NCBI GenBank assembly: GCA_014377495.1
Contig: JACMPN010000330.1
Span: forward strand, 1-10,376
Source: Candidatus Sericytochromatia bacterium
GTDB taxonomy: Bacteria; Cyanobacteriota; Sericytochromatia; JACMPN01
Reading direction: 5' to 3'
Length of the DNA stretch: 10,376 nucleotides
Shown: piece after piece, positions 1 through 6,081 of the stretch
How the letters are laid out: every line of letters starts with the position of its first letter
Position numbering within the stretch: the stretch's first letter is position 1
The notes under the pieces: model-generated
Told to the model about the DNA's origin: nothing
Database searches by the model: none
What the model saw: the letters and a program-made list of their open reading frames with translations, nothing else
Translations under genes and position numbers: made by a program

Positions 1-365
1 CCGAGATGTTTCCCGAAGCCCAGGTCCGGCATGTCGGGCTGTATCGTGACGTGGCGACATTGCAACCGGTCGAATACTACGTCATGCTCCCGGATCAGCT
101 CCCGAACGATGCCCTGGTCTTCATCCTCGATCCGATGCTGGCGACCGGCGGCTCGGCCCGGGCCCCCCTCGACGTCTTCAAAAAGCGGGGCGTCAGCCGC
201 ATCCGGTTCCTCTGCCTGATCGCCGCCCCCGAAGGCGTGGCAGCCCTGCAGGCCGCCCACCCAAACGTGCACATCGTCTGCGCGTCTGTGGATGAAAGGT
301 TGAACGAAAAAAGCTACATCGTGCCCGGACTCGGCGACGCCGGGGATCGGTGCTTCGGCACGTGA
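1..365 (+). CDS. upp: Uracil phosphoribosyltransferase, C-terminal part (5' end outside window)
   Basis: Uracil phosphoribosyltransferase makes UMP from uracil and PRPP in cytosolic pyrimidine salvage. The reading frame is open from base 3, so the true start lies upstream and about the last 120 of roughly 210 residues are present. The visible part holds the PRPP-binding loop DPMLATGGS (bases 129-155), the following APEGVAAL segment, and the uracil-binding C-terminus PGLGDAGDR-CFGT, which ends the protein as in the family. The usual glycine before YI-PGLGD is a serine here (KSYIVPGLGD), a mild substitution in a loop that contacts the base mainly through its backbone. The stop TGA (363-365) overlaps the GTG start of cinA in the sequence GTGA, so the two genes are probably co-transcribed and coupled. 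The identification rests on the signature motifs and on C-terminal collinearity with the E. coli enzyme as I know it. Confidence 0.95.
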   Translation, partial: EMFPEAQVRHVGLYRDVATLQPVEYYVMLPDQLPNDALVFILDPMLATGGSARAPLDVFKKRGVSRIRFLCLIAAPEGVAALQAAHPNVHIVCASVDERLNEKSYIVPGLGDAGDRCFGT

Positions 366-1606
366 GGGCCGAAATCCTCTGCATCGGCACGGAGCTGATC
401 ATCGGCCAGACCGTCAATTCCAACGCCACCTGGCTGTCCAAAAAGCTGGCTGCGGGCGGCATCGACGTGATGCGGCATGTGGCGGTCGGCGATAACATGG
501 GACGGATCAGCGACGCCCTGCAACTGGCCTGGGACCGCTGCGACCTGATCGTCGTCACCGGGGGCCTGGGGCCGACGGATGACGACCTGACCCATGCCGC
601 CATCGCTGCCCACTTTGGGCTGCCGATGGTCGAAGACCCCGAAGCGCTGCGCAGCGTGGCCGAGGCCCTCCAGCGCTGGAACCGGCCGATGAACGACGTT
701 TCCCGCAAGATGGCCCGGATCCCCGAAGGCAGTGTCGCTCTCGTCAATCCGGCCGGCAGCGCCGCCGGCATCTGGCTGGAGCGTGCCGGTCACATCATCG
801 TCACCATGCCGGGCGTCCCCCGGGAGATGGAGGCAATGTGGCAGCAGTGCATCGAGCCGAAACTGCATGCCCGGGCCGATTCGGCCATCGTCTCGCACCT
901 GTTGAAATTCGTCGGCATCCCCGAACAGGATGCGGCCGGCGCCCTCAAGCATCTCCTCGATCAGGCGAATCCGTCGGTGGCACCCTACGTCGGCAACGGC
1001 GAAGTGTACCTGCGTGTCACCGCCAAAGCCCCTGACACCGCCACGGCGGAAGCCCTGATGGTCCCCGTGATCGACGAGATCCTGGCCACTATCGGCAAAC
1101 ACTACTTTGGCCGGGACGGGGACACCCTTGAGAGCCTCGTCATCGAAGGCCTGACCGGGCGCCGTGAAACCCTCGCCGTTGCGGAATCCGTCACCGGTGG
1201 CTGGCTAGCCCAACGCCTGACGGCCGTGCCCGGCGCCAGTCAGGTCTTTTTGCTCGGCGCGGTGACCTACACGAGCGAGATGAAATCCCGTCTGCTCGGT
1301 GTCGATCCAGCCCTGATCGACGCGCATGGCGCCGTCAGCGACCCCGTCGCCCGGGCCATGGCCGCCGGGGTGCGGGCCACCTCAGGTGCCACGTGGGGAA
1401 TCGGGATCACGGGCCTGGCCGGACCTTTGGGCGACGATCGCGGCACGCCGGTCGGTCGGGTCTACATTGCCTTGAGCGGTCCCGGTGTGGACCGGTGCGA
1501 CGAGCGGGACTTCCGCACCCTGGGCCGAGACCCGATTCGCTGGATGGCCACACAGGTGGCCCTGCGCCGGTTGCAGCAAACGTTGGCCGGCGCCGATCCT
1601 GGCTGA
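362..1606 (+). CDS. cinA: CinA family protein: nucleotide pyrophosphatase-like domain plus NMN deamidase (PncC) domain
   Basis: This is full-length CinA (414 residues from this start; the family is usually 410-425). The N-terminal COG1058/MoCF-like domain (about residues 1-170) carries GTEL (9-12) and TGGLGPTDDD (66-75); in studied members it hydrolyses ADP-ribose-type pyrophosphates. The C-terminal domain (about 255-410) is the PncC type, which deamidates nicotinamide mononucleotide to nicotinate mononucleotide for NAD recycling. It has AESVTGG (274-280, with the family's active-site serine at 276), Y303 and K308 in YTSEMK, and TGLAGP from 350. The usual ESCTGG cysteine is valine. I chose GTG 362 because family members begin M-(K/R)-AEI and it overlaps the upp stop by 4 nt. 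GTG 350 would add MLRH and place the GGGGA at 342-346 only 3 nt from the start. A competence role is historical and not implied; no recA follows. Confidence 0.95.
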   Translation: MRAEILCIGTELIIGQTVNSNATWLSKKLAAGGIDVMRHVAVGDNMGRISDALQLAWDRCDLIVVTGGLGPTDDDLTHAAIAAHFGLPMVEDPEALRSVAEALQRWNRPMNDVSRKMARIPEGSVALVNPAGSAAGIWLERAGHIIVTMPGVPREMEAMWQQCIEPKLHARADSAIVSHLLKFVGIPEQDAAGALKHLLDQANPSVAPYVGNGEVYLRVTAKAPDTATAEALMVPVIDEILATIGKHYFGRDGDTLESLVIEGLTGRRETLAVAESVTGGWLAQRLTAVPGASQVFLLGAVTYTSEMKSRLLGVDPALIDAHGAVSDPVARAMAAGVRATSGATWGIGITGLAGPLGDDRGTPVGRVYIALSGPGVDRCDERDFRTLGRDPIRWMATQVALRRLQQTLAGADPG

Positions 1607-1947
1607 TCCCCTGGCTATTACAGGGCCGAAAGCAACGCATCAGCCAACGACGTTTTGAGACCTGGAAGCCCCAACGCACCTCGGACGTCGGTAACTCGGG
1701 GCAGCCGACAGCCCGGTCAAACCAGGGGCGGGCACCGATGTGCGCAACGGAATGAACGGCGGCCCGACGGTGACAAACCAGCCCCCAAATCGCCATTTGC
1801 AACCTTTATCCGGGACGTTCAGGAACCCGACAGCGATTGGCCAGCATATGACCGAACAGATTTTGTAGGATCTTAGACCAACAATAAGAAAGACCGGCCC
1901 TGCGATCGCCGACATAGAGACTCTCACGTGGAGAGAGGGAACTGTTC
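1607..1947. other. Non-coding spacer between cinA and the PLD gene
   Basis: No convincing gene lies in these 341 bp. Just after the cinA stop there is a 5-bp hairpin (CCCTG 1609-1613 with CAGGG 1621-1625) without a T-run, so at best a weak terminator. A second small hairpin is CAAAT-CGCC-ATTTG (1786-1799). A HIP1-type palindrome GCGATCGC occupies 1902-1909. The stretch 1850-1895 is more AT-rich than its surroundings and is the likely promoter area for the next gene, but I found no well-spaced -35/-10 pair. The last 30 bp hold the ribosome binding site and a small hairpin described separately. Confidence 0.6.
1921..1940 (+). promoter_or_regulatory. Shine-Dalgarno site partly inside a small hairpin upstream of the PLD gene
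   Basis: GAGAGGGA (1933-1940) lies 7 nt before ATG 1948 and supports that start. Immediately upstream, CTCTC (1921-1925) can pair with GAGAG (1931-1935) across the 5-nt loop ACGTG, so the first three bases of the ribosome binding site fall in a stem. A 5-bp stem is only marginally stable; an effect on translation is inference. The gene at 6082 uses the same GAGAGGGA core. Confidence 0.45.
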
Positions 1948-3213
1948 ATGGGTGCCTTACAGCCGCTTCGCCGGTCGACCGCAATCCAACCGGCCGTCGT
2001 CCGTCCCACCACCCAACCAAAGCCAGTCACCAGAGCCCACACCCTGCGCCCGATCGCCCGTGACAGTGTTGCCCTGACGGGACTAGCGGGGCGCCAGCCA
2101 CTGACGACGATGAACGTGGCTGCCCTCGAAGACCGGATCTCCCGTGAAACCGGAACCGTGCTGACCCAGGGTAACAAAATGGAACTGTTCGTCGACGGCC
2201 AAGAAGCCTATCCCCGGATCATGTCGATGATCCAAGGCGCTGAGCGCTCGCTCCACATGCAGATGTACATTTTCACGGATGACAAGGCGGGCTGGGACGT
2301 CGCCGAGGCGCTCGCCGACCGGGCTGCCCACGGCGTCAAAGTGCGTGTCTCGGCGGACTACATCGGCACGTCGACCAACTCGCCGCTCTTCGAGTTCCTC
2401 CGTCAGAACGGGGTCGAAGTCCGGCACCACGCCCTCAGCGGCGTGAAGAGCCAGATCGATCACCGCAAAATCATCGTCGCCGACGGCCACACGGCCATGA
2501 CCGGCGTGATGAACATCGCCGACGACTACCGGGACACCTGGCACGACACGATGATCACCATCCAAGGCCCGGTCGTCGCCGAAATCCAGCGGGAATTCCT
2601 GCGGGGATGGCAGGACCACGGCGGCTCGGCCATCGCCGACAATGCGGATGTCTTTCCGCCGCTGCCGGCCAAAGCCCCCGGCGCGACGGCGATGCGGGTC
2701 GTCACCACCTACCCGGATCCGGATTTTCAGCGCACCCTCTTTGCGGCGATCGATTCAGCGGGTCGGGAAATCAACCTGGAAATGCCCTACTTCAGTGACG
2801 AAACTCTCGTCAACAAGCTCATCGCGGCGGCCAAGCGGGGCGTCAAGGTCAACCTCGTGCTGCCGGGCAAAAGCGACGTCGGCCTGATGGATGCCGCCGC
2901 CAAAGCCCATTTTCAGCGCATCAAAAACGCCGGGATCACCATCTACCTCTACCAAGGCCGGATCATGCACGCCAAACTGGCCACTGTCGACGGCGTCTGG
3001 GGCACCATCGGTTCCGGCAACGGCGATGCCCGCTCCCTGCGGCTGCATCGCGAAATGAACGTCACGCTCAATGACCCGGCGGCGGTCGCCACCTTGAACG
3101 AACGGGTTTTCGCCGCCGATTTCAAAGCATCGCTGAAACTGGAGACCTTCCAACCGACCATCGGCGAGCGGATGAAAAACTGGGTGGCGCGCAAGCTCGC
3201 CCCCGTCCTCTAG
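1948..3213 (+). CDS. Phospholipase D superfamily protein, cardiolipin synthase-like (ClsB-type architecture)
   Basis: The 421-residue protein has two PLD catalytic motifs of the form HxKxxxxD: H172-K174-D179 and H341-K343-D348, the second followed by GSGN. Each PLD half begins with the usual strand-helix unit (ELFVDGQEAYPRIMSMI near residue 75; TLFAAIDSAGREI near 260). Bacterial relatives with this layout condense phosphatidylglycerol, or phosphatidylglycerol and phosphatidylethanolamine, into cardiolipin, working at the membrane; others are phosphodiesterases or nucleases. There is no N-terminal membrane hairpin as in ClsA, so it resembles ClsB in layout. Residues 1-55 are Pro/Thr/Arg-rich and probably disordered. 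GAGAGGGA supports ATG 1948; M55 (2110) is the alternative start and begins just before the recognisable domain. It appears to be a single-gene unit. The PLD fold is certain; the substrate is not shown by sequence. Confidence 0.88.
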   Translation: MGALQPLRRSTAIQPAVVRPTTQPKPVTRAHTLRPIARDSVALTGLAGRQPLTTMNVAALEDRISRETGTVLTQGNKMELFVDGQEAYPRIMSMIQGAERSLHMQMYIFTDDKAGWDVAEALADRAAHGVKVRVSADYIGTSTNSPLFEFLRQNGVEVRHHALSGVKSQIDHRKIIVADGHTAMTGVMNIADDYRDTWHDTMITIQGPVVAEIQREFLRGWQDHGGSAIADNADVFPPLPAKAPGATAMRVVTTYPDPDFQRTLFAAIDSAGREINLEMPYFSDETLVNKLIAAAKRGVKVNLVLPGKSDVGLMDAAAKAHFQRIKNAGITIYLYQGRIMHAKLATVDGVWGTIGSGNGDARSLRLHREMNVTLNDPAAVATLNERVFAADFKASLKLETFQPTIGERMKNWVARKLAPVL

Positions 3214-3526
3214 GAACTGCTTCCCGCCGGAAATCGCCACAGCAGGCCCAATGTCCGGACCACCCGTGTCCCGACCGTGCCATAAGCTACCCCTGAAATG
3301 CAGTCATCCGGCCCTATTCAGGTGCCGGAGCGACATCGGGTGCCATCGCCCGGATGTTGAGAAAGGCGCTTGGTCATTTCAGTCCTGCCTGAGTAATCGA
3401 GCCTTTCCCACCGGACGATGGGGGACTAACCTGGCTGGTTGAGCGTCTTTGGGCTAAAATGTGCCGAGTGCCTCCTGCCAACTTTGGCCCGGAGGCTCGC
3501 ATCGTTCAACATAAGGACCTGCCAAC
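3214..3526. other. Non-coding spacer and likely leader upstream of the helicase gene
   Basis: There is no supported gene in these 313 bp and no clear terminator for the PLD gene. GAAAGGC (3361-3367) can pair with GCCTTTC (3401-3407) around a 33-nt loop, without a following T-run. A -10-like TAAAAT lies at 3455-3460; the hexamer 17 bp upstream (TGGCTG, 3432-3437) is a poor -35. The 3' part forms the leader hairpin listed separately, and TAAGGA (3512-3517) is the ribosome binding site, 9 nt before the TTG start. Confidence 0.55.
3455..3517 (+). promoter_or_regulatory. Putative -10 box, 5' leader hairpin and RBS of the DEAD-box helicase gene
   Basis: TAAAAT (3455-3460) fits a -10 element and would start transcription near 3466. 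Exactly there a hairpin begins: CGAG-TG-CCTCC (3465-3475, TG bulged) pairs with GGAGGCTCG (3491-3499), continued inward by GCCA/TGGC (3477-3480/3485-3488) around loop ACTT. The ribosome binding site TAAGGA (3512-3517) follows 12 nt later, outside the stem. A stem-loop at the very 5' end of an mRNA often protects it from degradation, and helicase genes such as deaD/csdA and crhR have regulated leaders, but a role here is inference. The weak -35 keeps confidence low. Confidence 0.35.
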
Positions 3527-5155
3527 TTGACCGAAACCAGCCAATTCTCCGCGTTGGGCTTGCCTGATGATCTCGTCAAATCGATCGTCGCCATGGGTTT
3601 TTCCGAGCCCACCCAAGTCCAACGGGAAGCCGTGCCGCTGATCGATTCCGGTCGGGATGTGATCATCCAGTCCCGCACGGGGACCGGCAAGACCCTCGCC
3701 TTCGGCCTGCCCATGCTCGCCAAGCTCAACTCCGAGGACCTCAGCCCGCAGATGCTCGTCATCTGCCCCACCCGGGAGCTGGCGATGCAAGTCGCCGCCC
3801 AGCTCCACACTGCGGGCGGCCACCGTCACATCGCCGCCACCGCCGTTTACGGCGGCACCAAGATCGACCCCCAGATCCAGGCCCTCCTCTACGGCTCCCA
3901 TGTCGTCGTCGGCACGCCCGGTCGCCTGAACGACCTGATCGAGGGCAAGCACCTCAAACTCAACAAGTGCCGCTACGTCGTCCTCGACGAAGCGGATGAA
4001 ATGCTCGACATGGGCTTCCGCCTGGCGATCGAGTACATTCTCGGCTGGGTGCCCAACGAGCGCCAGACGGTGCTTTGCTCGGCCACCATGCCGGCCGAAG
4101 TGCGGGCGATCGCCGAAACCTACATGACGAACCCGGCCACGCTGGCGGTGAACATGACGGCGGCTACGCCTCTGAAGATCAGCCACCAGATGATCGAGGT
4201 CCGCCCCGAACGCAAGTCGGCCACCCTGACGGACCTGCTCCGCAAAGACCAGCCGCCTTTGGCCATCGTCTTCTGCCGGACCAAGGCCGAGACCCGTGAG
4301 CTGTTCAACCGGCTACAACGGGCAGGCTTTCGCGTCGGCATGCTGCAGGGCGATATGGAACAGGACAAGCGTACTGAAGCGCTCGCCCGCTTCAAGTCCG
4401 GTGAAATCAATCTGATGGTCGCCACCGACGTCGCCGCCCGCGGCATCGACGTGGACAGCGTCAGCCTCGTGATCAACTACTCTGTGCCCCAGGACCCCGA
4501 GACCTACGTGCACCGTTCGGGACGGACCGGCCGGGCCGGCAAAGAAGGGGTCTCCCTGATCTTTGTCACCCCGGAGGACCGGTACTACTTCGCACAGATT
4601 GAAAAAAAGGTGTCGTTTATGACGTACGGCAGCCCAGCGCCTGCTCCCACGCCTGAAATCGCCGCAAGCAAGCCAGCCATCGATACCGAGTCCGCCGCCG
4701 AGCCGGCCGCACGGCCAGCCCGTGGCATCCGCTCCCGCCGTCCGGCTGAAACCGCCCCGGCGATCGAGGCTGAATTCGTCGAGTCCACCCCGGCCCCGCT
4801 GCCGACGTTGGCCATCCCCACCCCGCTGCGGCGGGATCCGGCCGAGATGACCGACGTCGATCCGGCCGAATGGGAGCACCTGCCCAGCCTGATCGGCCAG
4901 TGGGCCGAAGCGCCTCTGGGTATCCGTTTCCAGCGGCTGGCCGAGTCCCTGTTGGCCGGCGCCACGGCCGAAGAGTTGGTCAAGGGCCTGCTCGTCAGCG
5001 TCATGCCCCGGCTGGCGAACGGCTCGATTGCCAACGGCAGTGGTGGTGACAACGACGGTCAACGGCGGCGGCGGGGGCGGCGGCGGCGGCGCGGCGGCGG
5101 CGGTGGCCGTCAAGGCGAATTCAACGGCGGCGGCGGTGATTTCGGCGACAGCTAA
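3527..5155 (+). CDS. DEAD-box ATP-dependent RNA helicase with Gly/Arg-rich C-terminal tail
   Basis: This enzyme uses ATP to remodel RNA duplexes and RNA-protein complexes in the cytoplasm, typically in ribosome assembly, RNA decay or cold adaptation. All motifs are present: Q-motif GFSEPTQVQ, Walker A SRTGTGKT (49-56), PTREL, TPGR, DEAD (154-157), SAT (185-187), VFCRT, ATDVAARGID and HRSGRTGR (329-336). The core ends near residue 365. A Pro/Ala/Glu-rich linker of about 80 residues follows, then a segment (RFQRLAESLLAG-TAEELVKGLL) like the dimerisation region of Hera/CshA/DeaD-type helicases, then a low-complexity tail (about 505-542) with two arginine runs followed by GGGGG and FNGGGG, probably RNA-binding. 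The start is TTG, supported by TAAGGA 9 nt upstream and by the Q-motif falling close to the N-terminus; no ATG lies early enough. The gene stands alone and converges on the minus-strand lipoprotein gene. The specific subfamily (deaD, cshA, rhlE) is not assigned. Confidence 0.96.
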   Translation: MTETSQFSALGLPDDLVKSIVAMGFSEPTQVQREAVPLIDSGRDVIIQSRTGTGKTLAFGLPMLAKLNSEDLSPQMLVICPTRELAMQVAAQLHTAGGHRHIAATAVYGGTKIDPQIQALLYGSHVVVGTPGRLNDLIEGKHLKLNKCRYVVLDEADEMLDMGFRLAIEYILGWVPNERQTVLCSATMPAEVRAIAETYMTNPATLAVNMTAATPLKISHQMIEVRPERKSATLTDLLRKDQPPLAIVFCRTKAETRELFNRLQRAGFRVGMLQGDMEQDKRTEALARFKSGEINLMVATDVAARGIDVDSVSLVINYSVPQDPETYVHRSGRTGRAGKEGVSLIFVTPEDRYYFAQIEKKVSFMTYGSPAPAPTPEIAASKPAIDTESAAEPAARPARGIRSRRPAETAPAIEAEFVESTPAPLPTLAIPTPLRRDPAEMTDVDPAEWEHLPSLIGQWAEAPLGIRFQRLAESLLAGATAEELVKGLLVSVMPRLANGSIANGSGGDNDGQRRRRGRRRRRGGGGGRQGEFNGGGGDFGDS

Positions 5156-5172
5156 GTCGCTCTCCCTACGGA

Positions 5173-5219
5173 CAGCCCGGGCCCGGTGCAGCATGACTGC
5201 ACCGGGCCCGGGCTCCTTA
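5173..5219 (+). terminator. Perfect 18-bp GC-rich hairpin after the helicase gene
   Basis: Positions 5174-5191 are an exact inverted complement of 5197-5214, leaving the 5-nt loop CATGA (5192-5196). The stem is nearly all G/C. It begins 18 nt after the helicase stop. The 3' flank is only CCTTATT, a poor U-tract, so it may act as a weak terminator or as a barrier to 3' exonucleases, with the next hairpin doing the main termination. Confidence 0.65.
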
Positions 5220-5238
5220 TTGCAGGCAATCAAGTGCC

Positions 5239-5280
5239 ACCAAAAAGCGGGGGCGCTCAATGGCGCCCCCGCTTTTTGGT
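5239..5280. terminator. Bidirectional intrinsic terminator between convergent genes
   Basis: Positions 5239-5256 are an exact inverted complement of 5263-5280 (18 bp) with loop TCAATG. The core is GCGGGGGCGC/GCGCCCCCGC, flanked inside the repeat by AAAAA on the left and TTTTT on the right, so each strand reads as a GC stem followed by a U-run. It sits 13 nt from the stop of the minus-strand lipoprotein gene and 83 nt after the helicase stop, and should end transcripts from both. Confidence 0.92.
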
Positions 5281-5293
5281 TGGAAACGGGTGA

Positions 5294-5707
5294 TTAGCGG
5301 TGGACGGCTTTGGCGGCCCAGCCACTGAGCATGTTGCGCAGGGCGCTCGTGTTGTTATCGACACGGGCCTGGGTGAGCAGCTGGGCATAGCGGCCGGCTT
5401 CGGCCGGGGTGATCGCCCGGGGCACGCTCTGGCCGGTCTGCACCGTCGCCTGGGTCAGCTTGGTCTGCGTGCCGAAAAAGCGCAGGGTCTCGGCACTGCG
5501 GTTGGCGTTGATCAGATTGAAGCTGGCCAACAGGCCGGGAGCGGCCTCGGGATTGCGGGTCACGGTCAAAGCGGCAGGCTGCACCGAAGCCGGGCGCACG
5601 ATCGTGGGTGCGGACTGGGTCGGCAGCAGGCTGGGCTTGCCGCAGCCGCTCGCCACCAAAACCAGGGTCGCCACGCAGACGTGGAGTGTCGCTTTCACGG
5701 CTTTCAC
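5294..5707 (-). CDS. Small predicted lipoprotein of unknown function
   Basis: The protein has 137 residues. From GTG 5707 it begins with a short basic stretch (MKAVKATLH), a hydrophobic run (VCVATLVLVAS) and the lipobox VASGC with the lipidated cysteine at residue 22, so it should be exported and membrane-anchored. An AAGAGGAGA ribosome binding site (5716-5724) is 8 nt from this GTG, which is why I prefer it to the ATG at 5743 that would put 12 extra residues, including two glutamates, before the signal peptide. The mature part starts with a Pro/Ser/Ala/Thr-rich linker (about residues 25-55), then a mixed region (LASFNLINANRS, RFFGTQTKL) and a probably helical end (ITPAEAGRYAQLLTQARVDNN). I recognise no domain or catalytic motif. 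It is convergent with the helicase and divergent from the tandem paralogs; a functional tie to either is not shown. Confidence 0.8.
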   Translation of the reverse strand: MKAVKATLHVCVATLVLVASGCGKPSLLPTQSAPTIVRPASVQPAALTVTRNPEAAPGLLASFNLINANRSAETLRFFGTQTKLTQATVQTGQSVPRAITPAEAGRYAQLLTQARVDNNTSALRNMLSGWAAKAVHR

Positions 5708-6081
5708 GATCAAAATCTCCTCTTGCCTCAGGCCCACCGTCACGGACTGCGGCCTCCTCTCTTCATGGCCGCAAACAGTGGAATGGTTGCCCTAAGAAAT
5801 GCCTAAAGCCGCGTTAAGCAATGGCCGGTGTACATACTGAGTCCGGATACGCCCCCTTGCACCGACCGGCTGACTTGGATGATTCCCGTAGGCAGTGGCC
5901 CAGAGAGTGATCGAGAGAGTAAGGAACGTTACGGTTGTGGCCATCCCGCGCCGGCACAGCCGTCCGGGCGGAAGAGCGGGTAAAGGTTCGGGTAAGAATC
6001 GGCGATTCACGACAAGGCCGGCAGCGCGACCGACGATAGGTAACAGACAGATGACAGAAAACGGTTGAGAGGGAGTGCCCC
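5708..6081. other. Divergent intergenic region between the lipoprotein gene and the tandem paralogs
   Basis: These 374 bp must hold promoters for both directions. I see no gene. The minus-strand ribosome binding site is at 5716-5724. The most AT-rich part, 5790-5840 (CCTAAGAAATGCC, GCGTTAAGCAATGG, TACATACT), is the likely promoter zone, but no consensus pair with 16-18 bp spacing stands out on either strand. GAGAGGGAG (6067-6075) is the ribosome binding site for ATG 6082, with 6-nt spacing. Confidence 0.55.

Noticed and set aside
314..1102. 262-codon minus-strand open frame opposite cinA
   Set aside because: It is the complement of a clearly conserved gene; composition is the Gly/His/Asp-rich pattern of an antisense shadow.
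4313..5260. 315-codon minus-strand open frame opposite the helicase
   Set aside because: It is antisense to a gene with all helicase motifs, crosses the terminator hairpin, and has shadow composition (poly-Pro from GGC runs).
5300..5806. 168-codon plus-strand open frame over the small lipoprotein gene
   Set aside because: The minus strand has a good ribosome binding site, a signal peptide with lipobox and a matching terminator; the plus-strand frame has none and starts right after the terminator.
5918..6055. Short open frame after AAGGAACG with a TTG/GTG start (near 5935)
   Set aside because: About 35 codons, Arg-rich, no conserved look and a rare start; more likely part of the promoter and leader region.
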